DNA from: Chrysoperla carnea
Lineage: Eukaryota > Arthropoda > Insecta > Neuroptera > Chrysopidae
NCBI RefSeq assembly: GCF_905475395.1
Contig: NC_058340.1
Location: 70,596,181-70,660,180, forward strand
Direction: 5' to 3'
DNA length: 64,000 nt
Shown: positions 50,131-62,123 of the stretch, in pieces
Position numbering within the stretch: position 1 is the stretch's first letter
Layout of the letters: each line of letters starts with the position of its first letter
The notes under the pieces: generated by a model
Seen by the model: only the letters and a program-made list of their open reading frames with translations
Told to the model about the DNA's origin: nothing
Database searches by the model: none
Position numbers and translations under genes: made by a program

Positions 50131-50302
50131 TTATATCTTCACAATAATTTGACCATTGTAAAATATCACAGGAATAAGACACAATCGGTACATACGCAGA
50201 CGATTGATTATTATACGTGGCGATCATCGCAAATACTTCGCCCAAACCATGATAGGTACTGTATTTTCGACGTAAATATGGACTATTCAGTGGAGCTGGA
50301 AC
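50131..50302 (-). CDS. TM7SF3: TM7SF3 orthologue, extracellular exon before TM1
   Basis: Acceptor catgttacag and donor ATAA|gtaagt on the - strand. It encodes a luminal segment containing FAMIATYNNQSSAYVPIVSY and SCDILQWSNYCED. The SAAYIPxxTYAC motif of vertebrate TM7SF3 is recognisable as SSAYVPIVSYSC, and the cysteines are likely paired. It starts in phase 0 and ends in phase 1. Confidence 0.92.
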
Positions 50303-50450
50303 CTGTAACATGGATTTTTATATTATTGTAACTAACAAAATAGTCGAAAGCTACCAGACGCTACTTTACAACGGTGGTTCATCAAGTGATTTTCACATCA
50401 GGTGAATATTAAGTCACGTAAAAGTATTATTTTAATTTTTAAATATTTAC

Positions 50451-50704
50451 CTTATGACCATTTTCTAAAATATTTGAAACGGTCATTAGTTGACGTATCC
50501 CATTGAAATATGTTTCCGGCGTAAAATCTTGCTCTGGTAAGAATAAATGATACATATCATACTGTATCTTTTGTTTATCGCATGTTGTATTACTGATCGA
50601 TGCAGCTTCACCATCCACAGTTATTACACTATCAGTCGAAGTTAATTTTAAATATGGTGCAATTTCTGTATTAAATTCCAAATTACAACCACCAGGAACA
50701 GGTA
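50451..50704 (-). CDS. TM7SF3: TM7SF3 orthologue, extracellular exon with PVPGGCNLEF
   Basis: Acceptor tttttcaacag and donor CATAAG|gtaaat on the - strand. It encodes VPVPGGCNLEFNTEI, matching the invariant DPVPGGCNLEF of vertebrate TM7SF3, and IQYDMYHLFLPEQDFTPE, matching the vertebrate QYDVYQYFLPENDLTEE segment. Two conserved cysteines are present (GGCN and TTCDK). This is part of the large luminal N-terminal domain. Confidence 0.95.
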
Positions 50705-50769
50705 CTGTTGAAAAAATAAACATTTTCAGTGAACAAACACACAAACCTGGCAGATATTCTTAAAGCCCA

Positions 50770-50985
50770 CTCAATAATTTCATTCTAACTAACAGCCGTC
50801 CCCCTTCCCAGGACCAGATTAACATAAACATCATAATTGCCGGAGCCCACAGCCGGCTTCTCTTACAAATTTGTGTCCTTTTCTCTTTTGACTTCTCCTT
50901 TTTCCCGAGGCCCCTAGGCAATCGCCTTCTCCGCTTTATGCTTAATTCGCCACTGTATACCGCCCCCTTCCCCCGTAACATACTC
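50770..50985. mobile_element. GC-rich insertion in a TM7SF3 intron, possible hAT-like MITE
   Basis: About 220 bases are strikingly richer in G+C than all surrounding sequence. They include cccgaggcccctaggcaatc and, read on the - strand, a start resembling cagtggcgaattaag, a type of end I associate with insect hAT-type MITEs. I could not define a clean inverted repeat or an 8-bp target duplication, so the class is a guess. An open frame on the - strand here is compositional. Confidence 0.3.
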
Positions 50986-51000
50986 AAACAATCAACTTAC

Positions 51001-51336
51001 CATTATTAGTATAAAGAACTACGCTTAACATCGTAGTAACATTAACTGGATTCGAATTAAATATCCAAAATGATATTGCTAATTTATTATTTAGAAAATA
51101 TAAGCCGACATTTGTACCATTTACATACATATGTGGCTGTAAAACAACGTCCGTATACGATATCGATACATTATATCGAAAGGTGTGCGCTTCACATATC
51201 AAAAATGAATTTGGTGTTTTAGGAATATCCGTTACATGAATTGATTGTATAGTGTTTGGAGATATTGTGGTCATGGTCTCGAATATTTCATCACCACTCG
51301 AATTGGACGTCTTAAGTGATATCGTAATGGGTGGAC
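51001..51336 (-). CDS. TM7SF3: TM7SF3 orthologue, first identified exon (luminal domain)
   Basis: Acceptor tttttttccag and donor AATG|gtaagt on the - strand. The exon codes for 111 residues of a luminal, N-glycosylatable domain (several N-x-S/T sites: NSS, NVS, NGT, NVT). With the other six exons it gives about 521 residues, against about 570 in human TM7SF3, so only roughly 30-50 N-terminal residues including the signal peptide are missing. That exon should lie between 51337 and the ANKS1 start. I did not find a convincing one. The split first codon is N|GT. Confidence 0.85.
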
Positions 51337-53443
51337 CTGGAAAAAAAGAATTTAAAGATTCGTTATCAATTTAACCTTTTGTAATTCCGTTGATAATGAA
51401 TTTTTTTTCAAGGCGAACTGTGATAAAAATAATCTTATCACCAAAAAATCATCATATAAATACTATGTTAAAAAAATATTATTACATATTTCATAGACTT
51501 GGAAACAATGACACAAAGTTTCAATCCTTTTGTTACAAATTGGGCGATCATTAATACGTCACAACTATGGAGGGTAGAGATAAGGAGAAATATATCTGTA
51601 TATGGAGTGTCCACGAAAAGCAGAAAATTGATGGCTCTTTTGTAGTAAAATTTTAAGTTTTAAAGGAAGTTAGAGTAAGATAAAGATATAACCAAGTTGT
51701 AAGAGGACGATAGAGACCGCCACATCAAACACCTTTTGCTAAACAAGCGATATTCTGGTCAATTTTAGAATTTTAATTTTACTGTTTTCCTGGACACAGT
51801 TTTACTGTTTTTTTACTTTAACCCTTATTTAAAATTGCCCTCCTTATCTCTACCCTCCATGGTTACAATTCTGGCCAAGCTTGACTATAGAAAGAACTTG
51901 TAACAAGCTTAATTTTATTTGTAACTTTTTTAAAAGCATACCTTCAGTTTAAATTGAAAAATCGTTAGACACGATTATTACAATTATTTTTAAAATAAAT
52001 TTTTATCGAAATAAAAGAAAAACTTTTCCAAAGTAAATTAATATGCACTAAAAAGTAAAAAAATAACGATAATTTAATGTAGTTAAAATTATTGTTATTT
52101 TTGGAGTCGGTGTCAGCCAAGGAAACAACTCCGACAGAACAGTTTGCTACATTAGCTTGGCTGACACCGACTCCAAAAATAACAATAATTTTAACTACAT
52201 TATAGTATCGTTATTTTTTTACTTTTTAGTGCATATTAATTTGTTTTGGAAAAGTTTTTCTTTTGAAATCGGTTTTCTTTTTGTTAAAATTTTTTTTATT
52301 TTGTGATTTTTAGTAAATATGAAGTACACTAACTAATTTTTCACTAAAAAAAGAATCATCTAAATCGGTTGGCGTGATATTGAGTTATTCGTCCTCTTAT
52401 CCTGCATACTTAATGCAGACTTTTATGGTTTTCTCATGGATGCCGTTGTCAGAACTGGACTAAAATGAAATGGGACCACACGGGAAACAGCTTTCAAACA
52501 GATAAAGAATCATCAAAATTGGTTCACCCAGTCGAAAGTTCTGAGGTAACAAACATAAAAAAAAAAAATACAGCCGAATTGATAACCTCCTCCTTTTTTG
52601 TTTGAAGTCGGTTAAAAAGAGATCGTGACATGCAAGCAGAAAAAAATGTTAAACAATGAAGACATTTTTTTATTTTGTTGGTACTGAATCTTTAAGATAA
52701 AGTAAAATCAGCGCTTTTACAAAGATTAAAATTTATTTACGATTCATTGATAAGATATTAATAATAAATGATGGTATTATCATCCCATTTTCCTATAAAT
52801 TTTTGTTTTTTTTTTTAAATGAAAATATCTTCGCCTTCATTAAAAGACTTTTTTTTAAGTACATTAAATAACAAAGGTTTCATTTCTGTAAATATTTCAG
52901 CAAAAAAAGACACGCAATAATTTGACTTTCAAATTTTTTATTTACCATTTTGCATTTGACAGAAGATAACATTCCATGTAACCATGAAAAGTAAGGTTAA
53001 GTATATGACAGATAACAACACATTTCGCTCACGCATTTTATTTCAAAACAAAAGAACAACATAAAAACTAGTACACATCTATTTACAAAAAAAAAAAGAA
53101 ATTCACACTCCAACACTTTTTTAAAACAATAGATAAACTTCGATATTCATTTGTTTTAATGATGACATAATGTTGGTCATATAAGAAAAACAAAACACTG
53201 AGATGATAACACGAAACGCCTGCCACTGACATGGATATCAGCTGTTGTTGGTAAAACTCATTCCTGTAATATCGATTCACATTAAAATAGTGTTCAGTGC
53301 CGTGTAACATGGCCGTGTACGATCAATGAATGGGTTTATATGAAAAAAATGTACATTTAAAAAAAAAAACAATTAAGTGTGTGGAATATGTTTGAGTGTG
53401 AATTTTTTTGAAATAAAAGTGGTGAATTTTGTGTAAATGGGCA
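51337..53443. other. divergent interval between TM7SF3 and ANKS1
   Basis: This interval should contain the missing first exon of TM7SF3, the promoters of both genes and the ANKS1 5' UTR. Seen instead: AT-rich intron-like sequence, a 105-110-bp near-perfect inverted repeat (52011-52265) followed by a tail resembling insect non-LTR 3' ends (to about 52615), and a T-rich stretch to 53300. The short open frame on the - strand starting at ATG 53310 has a hydrophobic run but no good donor in the needed phase. Confidence 0.6.
52011..52265. mobile_element. foldback element with about 108-bp inverted arms
   Basis: The left arm (52011-52121) is the near-perfect reverse complement of the right arm (52157-52265), separated by about 35 bases. 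For example ggagtcggtgtcagccaag at 52103-52121 returns as cttggctgacaccgactcc at 52157-52175. The arms differ by only a few substitutions and short indels, so the insertion is young. The sequence that follows (to about 52615), with aacctcctccttttttg and gaagtcggttaaaaag, resembles a common insect repeat tail, and the foldback may be part of that element. Confidence 0.7.
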
Positions 53444-53547
53444 ATGGGAAAAGATCAAGAGCTGTTAGAAGCAGCTCGAAATGGCAATATTGCTGTCGTG
53501 GAAAAAATACTTGGCCAAAAAGCTAAGAGGAGTGGTCCTCTTGCAAG
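53444..53547 (+). CDS. Anks1: ANKS1-type ankyrin/SAM adaptor, first coding exon
   Basis: Begins MGKDQELLEAARNGNIAVVE then KILGQKAKRSGPLA, which matches the start of vertebrate ANKS1A/ANKS1B (MGKEQELLEAARTGN...). It ends at donor GCAAG|gtgggt in phase 2, just where the ankyrin repeats begin in the family. The ATG at 53444 is chosen by homology. An upstream ATG at 53437 is in another frame and overlaps it. ANKS1 proteins are cytoplasmic adaptors with ankyrin repeats, SAM and PTB domains that act on receptor tyrosine kinase signalling. All downstream exons lie beyond the window. Confidence 0.88.
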
Positions 53548-54649
53548 GTGGGTTGTTCATTATTGCACTTTTTTTGTTCGAATTTTTTTCTTAATATCTT
53601 TTAATCCAAATTCCAAAGTTCTAAATAATATAATTTTACTGAAATTTCTCATTTTATTACGTTTGATTGTTAATTTAATTTATAAAAATAAACAAATTAA
53701 TTAATATGATAATTATTTTGGGTAATTGTTGTGAGTCTGATCTAATTTTGTTTCGCTTTTATAAATCGATTACTTCCTCATAAAATATAACTTCAATGTA
53801 AATTTATTTAATTTTATTTAAAAAAGGTATGTGCAGATTTCTTTGCGAAAAATCTTTTAACGCATGTTTTAAACGATCGAGCAATTTTTAGTACAATAAG
53901 ACGATACCATTAAATTAAAAGGGAAATAGGAAATCTATAAGCTTAATATTATGCACTTTTTAAATCGGGTTTAAAGTTGATTCTATATTCCGTCATATTT
54001 TCTAATTGTTCGATTATATAAAGAAAAAAATTAGGTTAAGATTTTTCGAATCTCGTATTTATGTAAATGAAATAATAAATCTTGCTATATTTGCAGTTTC
54101 TTTGTTTATAAACTTTTGCAGATGTAGGTATAATAAAATTTTAATTAGTTATAAATTTTATTAGAGATAAAAATGTATATGTTTACTTTGTGGTTTACTA
54201 ATCTGTATAATATATAAAAAAATGTCGGTGTATTTCCCCGAATTGAGTTAATCTCGAAAAACATATTTAAAATGTAATTTACTACAAAATTTTATCTAGA
54301 TTAATTGTCAATATGTTGTCTAAGGGCTTTGAAAATTAATAATTTAACGACTTTTCAAAGAAAAATAATTAAATTGATGAAATAAATTTTATCAATTTTT
54401 TGTTAACGAATTTTCTTTGTAAAATGAGTTTTTCCTGTTATGTTTAATATTTATTTATTAGAATTCATTAGTTTTAAATTGCTATTGAACTCACATGGGT
54501 TTATTGGGAAATATAAATATAGTTTTCAAAGAAATAAAATTGATTTAAACTCCAACCCGTTGTGGTTAATTTTTTTTAGTCAATGGGTAATTTTGTTCGT
54601 TGACCCTAACATGCAAATTCATATCCTTCAGATTTAGGGCTCCGTAGCA

Positions 54650-55390
54650 AAAAATTATCACTACTGAGTAATAATAACTTTTATTTTTTTTCATGGCGAT
54701 GTTTTCAATTCAAAAATCATTGCATATCGGAAAAAATTTGGCTGTGCTATCAAAAGAATCGATTTTGTAAATTTAATAAAGTCATCAAAATCAAAAAAAT
54801 TGTATTTGTCAAATTACATCCAATTTTGATAAACCAAGTATGTAGTCCAAATAAATTTGGGTAATAATTTTCAAATTTATGGTCAAATTTATCCTATTTT
54901 TAATAAATTTCATGAATGATGGGTCCTTATCCCTACTTTTGGGACAACGGTGAATGGTAGCAAAAACTACCATCAAGGATGAAAAATTTGACCTTAAGTT
55001 AGTGGGATTAAAAAAAATTCCATACAGATCGAATAAAATTTGGTGAAGCCATCCAAAAAAATCGATTTTTTGAACTTAATGACATCATCAAAATCCAAAA
55101 AATTTAATTTTGCTCTATTCCAAATCATATCCAATTTTGATAAACCAAGTAATCAATCCAACTAAATTTGGGTCATACTTTTCAAATTTGTGGTCAAATT
55201 TAATCTATCTCTTATAAATTTCAAGAATGATGGGTTCTGATCCCCAAATTTGGCACAGCGGTGAATAGTAGCGAAAAACTAACATCAAGGATAACAAATT
55301 TGACCCAAAACCAATGAATACTCAAAAAAATTCCATTTAGATCTGATTAAATGTGGCGTTATATAGCAAAAAAACATTATTTGGGTTCTA
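54650..55390 (+). repeat. family C tandem repeats, cluster 1 (311-bp period)
   Basis: ccaattttgataaaccaagt at 54820 recurs at 55131. Words such as ggtcaaattta and tcaagaatgatgggt recur with the same spacing. This is the most diverged cluster. Confidence 0.75.
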
Positions 55391-55869
55391 TTTTTTTACT
55401 ACTGAACCCCTTTTTTATTAATAATTAATACAATATGTTTTTATTTAGAATTTAATTAAGATTAAATAAATGTTTAGGTGAAACAATATAAATATTTTTA
55501 TTAAATTTTCTTCGAATTAATAAACTAATATTAATTTATTTATTTATAAACTCGTGTTCAAATGAAATTAATATATGATTGATAACTTTCTAAAAATCTT
55601 TCAAGATAGCTAGTTAAGTGTGATTTTGTTGTTTTTACTATATTAAGTACTATAAAAATTTAAAGAAAGTTGAAATTTATAAATTAAATAAATACCAAAA
55701 AAGAAATTTGTTATTTATCTGCCTTTTAAATCAGTGCAGCAAGTGTCGTTAACATCATGTAGAAAAAGGTACATAATTAGTCACTTGTGAAAATATTATA
55801 CAACTAGCATATACCTTTGTTAAAAACAAAGGCTATCACGTTATAGCTCTCACTTATCCTCCCTTTTGT

Positions 55870-56420
55870 TCACAATTTTATGGATTTTTATACTTTTTGA
55901 ATCAAAATTACCCTATCCATCGAGATTCATCAAATTCCCCAACAAAACTTTTTTTTGCAATTTTCTCGATTTTTTCAAAGGGGTAGTACCCCTTAAAAAA
56001 ATTGCAAAAAATCGAGAAATTTTTTTTATCTCCAATTTCGATAAAACTCAGTATATAAGGTAATTTTGACCCAAAAAGTACAGAAATCGGGTGCATTTGA
56101 CGATTGGACAAATAGTTTTTGAGATACGGACTAAAATTGATACAAATATTGCGATATCTCAGAAACTCTGCATCCAATCATTAAATTAACCGGATTTTTA
56201 TACTTTTTGGGTCAAAATTACCCCATCCACCGAGTTTCATCAAATTCCCTAACATTTTGTTTTTGTTGCAATTTTCTCGATTTTTTCTCCTTAAAAAAAT
56301 TGCAAAAAATCGAAAAAAAATTGTTACCTCCAATTTCGATAAAACTCCGTATATAAGGTAATTTTGACCCAAAAAGTACGAAAATCGGATTGATTTAACG
56401 ATTAGAAGAAAAATTTTTAC
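55870..56420 (+). repeat. family B repeat array
   Basis: At least two units. tcgattttttcaaaggggta (55967-55986) is followed at once by its near reverse complement taccccttaaaaaaattgca, so each unit is built around an inverted symmetry axis. Confidence 0.75.
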
Positions 56421-56512
56421 GATATCGCTAAAAATTCTATTCGAAAAGCATCTATTTCGAAGCGATTCTGGATATAATTCCAAAATATTCATATTATCAT
56501 GAAATTTTGTTA

Positions 56513-56535
56513 GTTGGGTTGGGTTGGGTTGGGTT
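56513..56535 (+). repeat. (TTGGG)n pentanucleotide run
   Basis: Four uninterrupted TTGGG units. A short simple repeat that resembles a telomere-type motif. Confidence 0.8.
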
Positions 56536-57084
56536 TTATCTGTTTTTTGGGTCTTAATTACCTAAAATGAACTATGAATACGCAAATTTGGTTGTTTTTG
56601 CGATGAAACGATCACATTATCATCCAGTGCTTCAAAATCTCTTATCCGATGATTGGCTATTCCGATTATTTTGTTAAAGCAATAGAGGGAAATATTTGAA
56701 ATGATTTACAACATTAACTACTAAGTACAAAATTTGCTAAGTAACTTCCAAGGTTAATGACCATTTAATTGAGTTATTATAATTGAATTTGTAAAATCAA
56801 AATTGAATTCTTTTTTCAAACATATTACGTCCGTCCGGTAATTGTTTTTATCTTGATAACTTTGATATTTAAGTATAAACAAAAATTTACGTTTCTAAAA
56901 CCATTTATGGACAAAAAATTTAAAAAATATTTGAACAAATATAGTGAAGTTCATTGTTATTATCATTATAATTATAATTACATTTTATTTAATTGAAGCG
57001 ATGCGATGAAGATAACACAACCATAACATTTTTAATAAAACTTGTTTCAAACTATACACTTTAATAAACCATTAAAGTGTTCCA

Positions 57085-57800
57085 TTTGGGTCATAATTTT
57101 CAAATTTACGATCAAACTTAACCTAGCTCTAATAGATTTCAAGAATGTGGAGTCCTGGTCCCGGAATTATGCACAAAAGTGACAGCTAGCGAATAATTGA
57201 CATCACATCTGAAAAGAATACCCCAAAGTTAGTGGGTTTCAAAAAAAATTCCAATAAGATCGGCTCAAATTTGCCTGTGTTATCAAAAATTTGAATTTTT
57301 AACTTTATGACGTCATGAGAATCCAAAAAATTTAATTTTGCTCTATGACATCCAAATTTTATCCAATTTTGATAAATCAAGTATGTAATCCTATTAAATT
57401 TGGGTCATTATTTTCAAATTTGTGTTCAAAATTAACCTAGCTCTAATAGACTTCAAGAATGTGGAGCCCTGGTCCCGGAATTAAGCATATAAGTCATAGC
57501 AGGCGAAAAACTAACATCACAGCTGAAAAGAATACCCCAAAGTTAGTGGGTTTCAAAAAAAATTCCAATACGATCGGCTCAAATTTGCCTGTGTTATCAA
57601 AAATTCGAATTTTTTAACTTTATGACGTCATCAGAATCCAAAAAATTTAGATTTGCTCTATCATATCCAAATGTTATCCAATTTTAATAAACCAAGGATG
57701 TAATCCTACTAAATTTGGGTCGAAGTTTTCAAATTTGCAATCAAAATTAACCTAGCTCTAATAGATTTCAGGATGTGGAGTCGTGGTCCCTTAATTAAGC
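57085..57800 (+). repeat. family C tandem repeats, cluster 2 (315-bp period)
   Basis: aactttatgacgtcat begins at 57301 and again at 57616. Other shared words are aagaataccccaaagttagt and ctaaatttgggtc. Each unit carries a TGACGTCA palindrome or near form. Confidence 0.85.
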
Positions 57801-59119
57801 ACATAGAGGTTTGCTTCGTCCCACTAACAGAGATAATTCAGTGTCAAAGTGTTTGGACCTCAGTATGAGTTCCAGTTATGGAAGTTTCTCACTTATCCAG
57901 TTCCCACTTAAGGACGTTCATGCGTCAACAATATTAGTAGAGAAATAAAAAACAATATGATAATGCGATAATTTAAATGATTTTTTATGATTTAAGACAG
58001 GAAAAATAACCTGTTATCGAATTAATTTAAATTTTTAATTTAAAAAATGACTAAAAGTAAGTTTTAACATGGGACTAAATGAAAAATATAAATCGATATT
58101 TTTCAAAAATTGTATTGATAACCATACTTGAAACTTTTACCAGTTAATAATTATTTAAACTTTTAACAGAATTTCAAAAAAATTTTCTATTAATTTAAAA
58201 TTCTTTAAAATTTACATACTGTTTCCCTATGAACGCACATAGCAAACAGGTACACGCATGAACGTTCTTAACTAAGTTTCACTATAAAATATTTGAAGCT
58301 ACTTGGTAACGATAATATAAAACTACAACACCATAATAGCAGTAGTCGTTCCACTTGACAGATAATATAAACTTTATAATATCTAAAAAAACATTAATCT
58401 TAAAATATTTGAATGAATCAAAAAATCCATTTTAATAAGAATATTTTAATTTTTAATCATAAAACTATGATGACTCAATCAAATTCACTTCATGTTTTTA
58501 TTCGGAACTGATTGATATATTGTTTTAAATAACCTTGTAGCTATAAAATTTTATACAAAATTGTTCAATAACAAGTTTATTGATTCTAGTTAATTTATAA
58601 AGTGTATCATCTGTACATAGGTTTTTTTTATTTATATTTTATACTGAAGTCAGTCCAGTCATAAAATAAATTATAATAATAGACCGGTAACTAGATAAAA
58701 GTCTGATTTAAAACGCCTGTCATGTTAAACGATGCACCCGAGAAGTTTCCGTTGCCGATTAAGGTCGATTTCATGAGGAAATTTCAATAAAAAACCAGGG
58801 TGAAGCCAGTGCCCTCAATCAACCACGGAAACTCGTTGAGAAATTTTTTGGCGATATCTCTATGTAAGTAAAGACGTGAACGCAATACTGTATGGTTTCA
58901 AGATCTTTTCGGATTGAAGATTAGGAAGATTAGCTTGACTGGCCATAATAAGTTGTTAAAAATTCTATGCATTGGAACCCCGTGAGGGTCCAAAAAGTTT
59001 CCAGGTTTCTCAATATATTAAAAACGATCCTGGTTCTATGAATTTAGATTTCCGGCGTTTTGTAAATTATTTACAAATTCTAGGTTAAGTATTAATTATA
59101 AGTTAGTGAAAAGTTTGAA

Positions 59120-59725
59120 GAAAATTCAACAATTGTTATCAAAAAATTCGAATTTTTTAACTTTATGGCGTCATCAGAATCCAAAAAATATAATTTGGCC
59201 TATCAAATCCAAATTTTATAAATCAAGTATGTAATCCTACTAAATTTGGGTCATACTTTTCAAATTTGCGATCAAAATTAGCTCTAATTGTTTTCAAGAA
59301 TGTGGAGTCCTAGTCCCGGAATTAAGCACAAAAGGGATAGCAAGCAAAAAACTGGCATCACAGCTGAAAAAAATACTCCAATATTATTGGATTTCAAAAA
59401 AAATTCCAATAGAATCGGATCAAATTTGCCTGTGTTATCCAAAATTCGAATTTTTTAGCTTTATGACGTCATCAGAATCCAAAAAATTTAATTTTGCTCT
59501 ATCACATCTAAATTTTATCTAATTTTGTTACACCAAGTATGTAATCCTACTAAATTTGTGTCATACTTTTCAAATTTGCGATCAAAATTAACCCAGCTCT
59601 AATTTATTTCAAGAATATGGAGTCCTGGTCCCGGAATTAAGCACATAAGTGATAGTTAGCGAAAAAGTAACATCACAGCTGAATAAAATACCCCAAAAGT
59701 TAGTGGGTTTAGTTAGTGGGAACAA
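59120..59725 (+). repeat. family C tandem repeats, cluster 3 (about 298-bp period)
   Basis: ctttatggcgtcatcagaat at 59161 and ctttatgacgtcatcagaat at 59459. Units match cluster 2 throughout. Confidence 0.85.
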
Positions 59726-61700
59726 AATTCAATAATTGGTCCAGATCTGAATCGTGACCTATTTTTCGAGCTAGCTACACGATTATATTATTATAATTAA
59801 TAAGACAGTAATGTATGTAATAATAATGAATGGCTACTGGACTTGTTGACTCCGTTCACTGTTGATTAGCATGCCGTCCGTTTTAAAGTTATGATGTCAT
59901 AAAACAATTTAGTAAAATTAAATGAATTTGAATGGATATTTCTTGTTCTTCACTTTGTAGTACTGTGACTCTGTTATTTATTTATTTACATATAATTGCT
60001 TTTAAAAACATTCTATAATGTACACATTTGTACAGGGTGTGTAATGAAAAACCGGTCCTAATTTTAAAGTAGTAAGTTACTAAAATTCAAACTTATTCGC
60101 ACCGTGCGTCAGTTTTATTGGAGGCGTTTCCATGGTAACGATACACTACTTTAATTATAGAATTGTATGGATGCATATATAATTGTATGGATTGCATTTA
60201 TGACTTACATTGAAAATTTAATATTATTGTCTCACAAATTTAAATAAATAATTATGATAATTTACATTTGAAAAATAATATTTGTGCAATTTGATTTCTT
60301 ATTTTTACAATTTTTAATGCATTAAGTCATTTTCTATAACATTAACATGTAAAGAATTGCAAATTAGTTATAACAGCCTCCTTTATCGCCAAAATTTTTC
60401 GCTGGAAGCGCTGGCATCGTTTTTATTGTCCCTACCATGACTACGCACACAACGAATAGTTAAATTAACCATAAGATTAAGGTATTTCTAACGACATGCT
60501 ACTAAAAATACTTTTGTACGAAAAATTCCAAATATGTCGTTTTTGAGACCATAGACCATCTCTGTTAGTTGATATAAATTTTTTAAGTTGTCGATAGTTA
60601 AGGATATACGAACGCTAGGGCAATTTTGGATAGAAGGCTTGATTTTTTTAAATATGAAGTTGGACTAATTTTAGGAGGGAGGGTTGCCACTTCAATATAG
60701 GATTTATGTTAAAACGAAAACTTTAACAGCTCAAATCTAATAATTTTTATCGGACATGTTTCCTATTCGATTTTATCTATGCGTTTTACGTACACACTTT
60801 TTCTGAGACATTCTGTACATAAACACAACTTCTTATAAATGTGTTAAATCATTATAAATATATAAATATTAGTTATATTAATATTTTAGCATATATTAAA
60901 TGTAAAAATGAATGAATGAATTATTGAATGTGGGTTTACGAGTATTAGTAATAGTATTGAATTTCCTAAAAGGAAATTGTATTTATTTAACTAAAAGATT
61001 GTTACTTCTACTTCCTATGAAATGATGACGACATCATCATTATGACATCACGATCCATTCATTCATGAGCTCGATTTTCAATAAATGTGATAAAAACTGA
61101 TATATTCTTCTATTTTTTTGAAGTAGCAGTTACTTTCAAGCTCAACTTGCTAAAGACAACCCGTTGTGCCCGACTAATTAAGGATGTATGAGCACGGTAG
61201 TGTGGACACAAATTAAAAATAACTGTTTTTTCAATTTTTCAGCTCACTTTTGATTCTTTTGACTTGAAAATGATTCTTTTGAAAATGATTGATTGATTTT
61301 GATTCTTTTGAAAATGATTGATTTTGTCACTTCCGGCGCCAAAATCAATCATTTTCGGAAAGTCGTCAAATTGAGTTTTTAGGCTCAAAAATGCAGTTAT
61401 TAAAAATAATAAAACAGATCTTGTAGATTTAGGTCAGTATAACCTAAAAATACTACCCATTGTAAGTTTGATCAATATCCCGATTTTTGAACTCATGAAA
61501 AGTGGTAAGGTAAGTGATTAGCGCACAAAATCACTCCTTAGAAACGTATTTTCAGCCATTCGCGATTTTTAACCTACCCGGAGACTGACTTAATATACTG
61601 AAAAGTTTTCGAGAACTTTTCATAGGTTATTTCTTGCATCGGAATAAAGATAATCCCGGTGAAACTTTGAGTTATATTAACTGTCGTGTAAGTTTTGAAA

Positions 61701-61829
61701 CTTTTTCCTCAGAAAATTAAAAAAAGATCCGCTAGATGACAGGAAATCAAAATATAGGTAATCAAAATATTTGTACCTCTCCTAGTTCTGCCATCTAGCG
61801 GATCTTTTTTTAATCTTCTGAGGAAAAAG
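61701..61829. mobile_element. foldback element with 41-bp arms
   Basis: tttttcctcagaaaattaaa followed by aaaagatccgctagatgaca (61701-61741) is mirrored by ccatctagcggatctttttt followed by taatcttctgaggaaaaa (61789-61829). The spacer is 45 bases with no coding. Confidence 0.75.
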
Positions 61830-62123
61830 GCTAATTAAAGCATTATATTTTTTAAATAATACTAATAAAAATTTTCAACTAACTACATAAGACAAATTAT
61901 AAACATTATCATTAAATTTAATTATTATCATTAAATCCTGACATTCAATTATTAATAATTCCAGACAGTTTCGGTAGTGACTAACTAAAGAATAGTTATC
62001 ACCGATTGACATTTTCAAAAAGGTTTGTTTCCATAATGCCCCACAAGTCACAAGTGCACTTGTTGAAAGTGAACTAGTTGGTTTTATATTTGTGGGTAGT
62101 ACACATTTAAAAAACAAACTATA

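Noticed and set aside
50760..50987. Basic open frame on the - strand in a TM7SF3 intron
   Set aside because: Lies wholly in the GC-rich insertion, between well-supported exons whose phases join without it.
53083..53310. Candidate signal-peptide exon of TM7SF3 (- strand, ATG 53310)
   Set aside because: It has a hydrophobic run (HLSVLFFLY) but no good GT donor in the phase required by the exon at 51336, and no N-terminal TM7SF3 motif.
57085..59725. CRISPR-like array
   Set aside because: Units are 300 bp, without short regular repeats and spacers, and the genome is eukaryotic.
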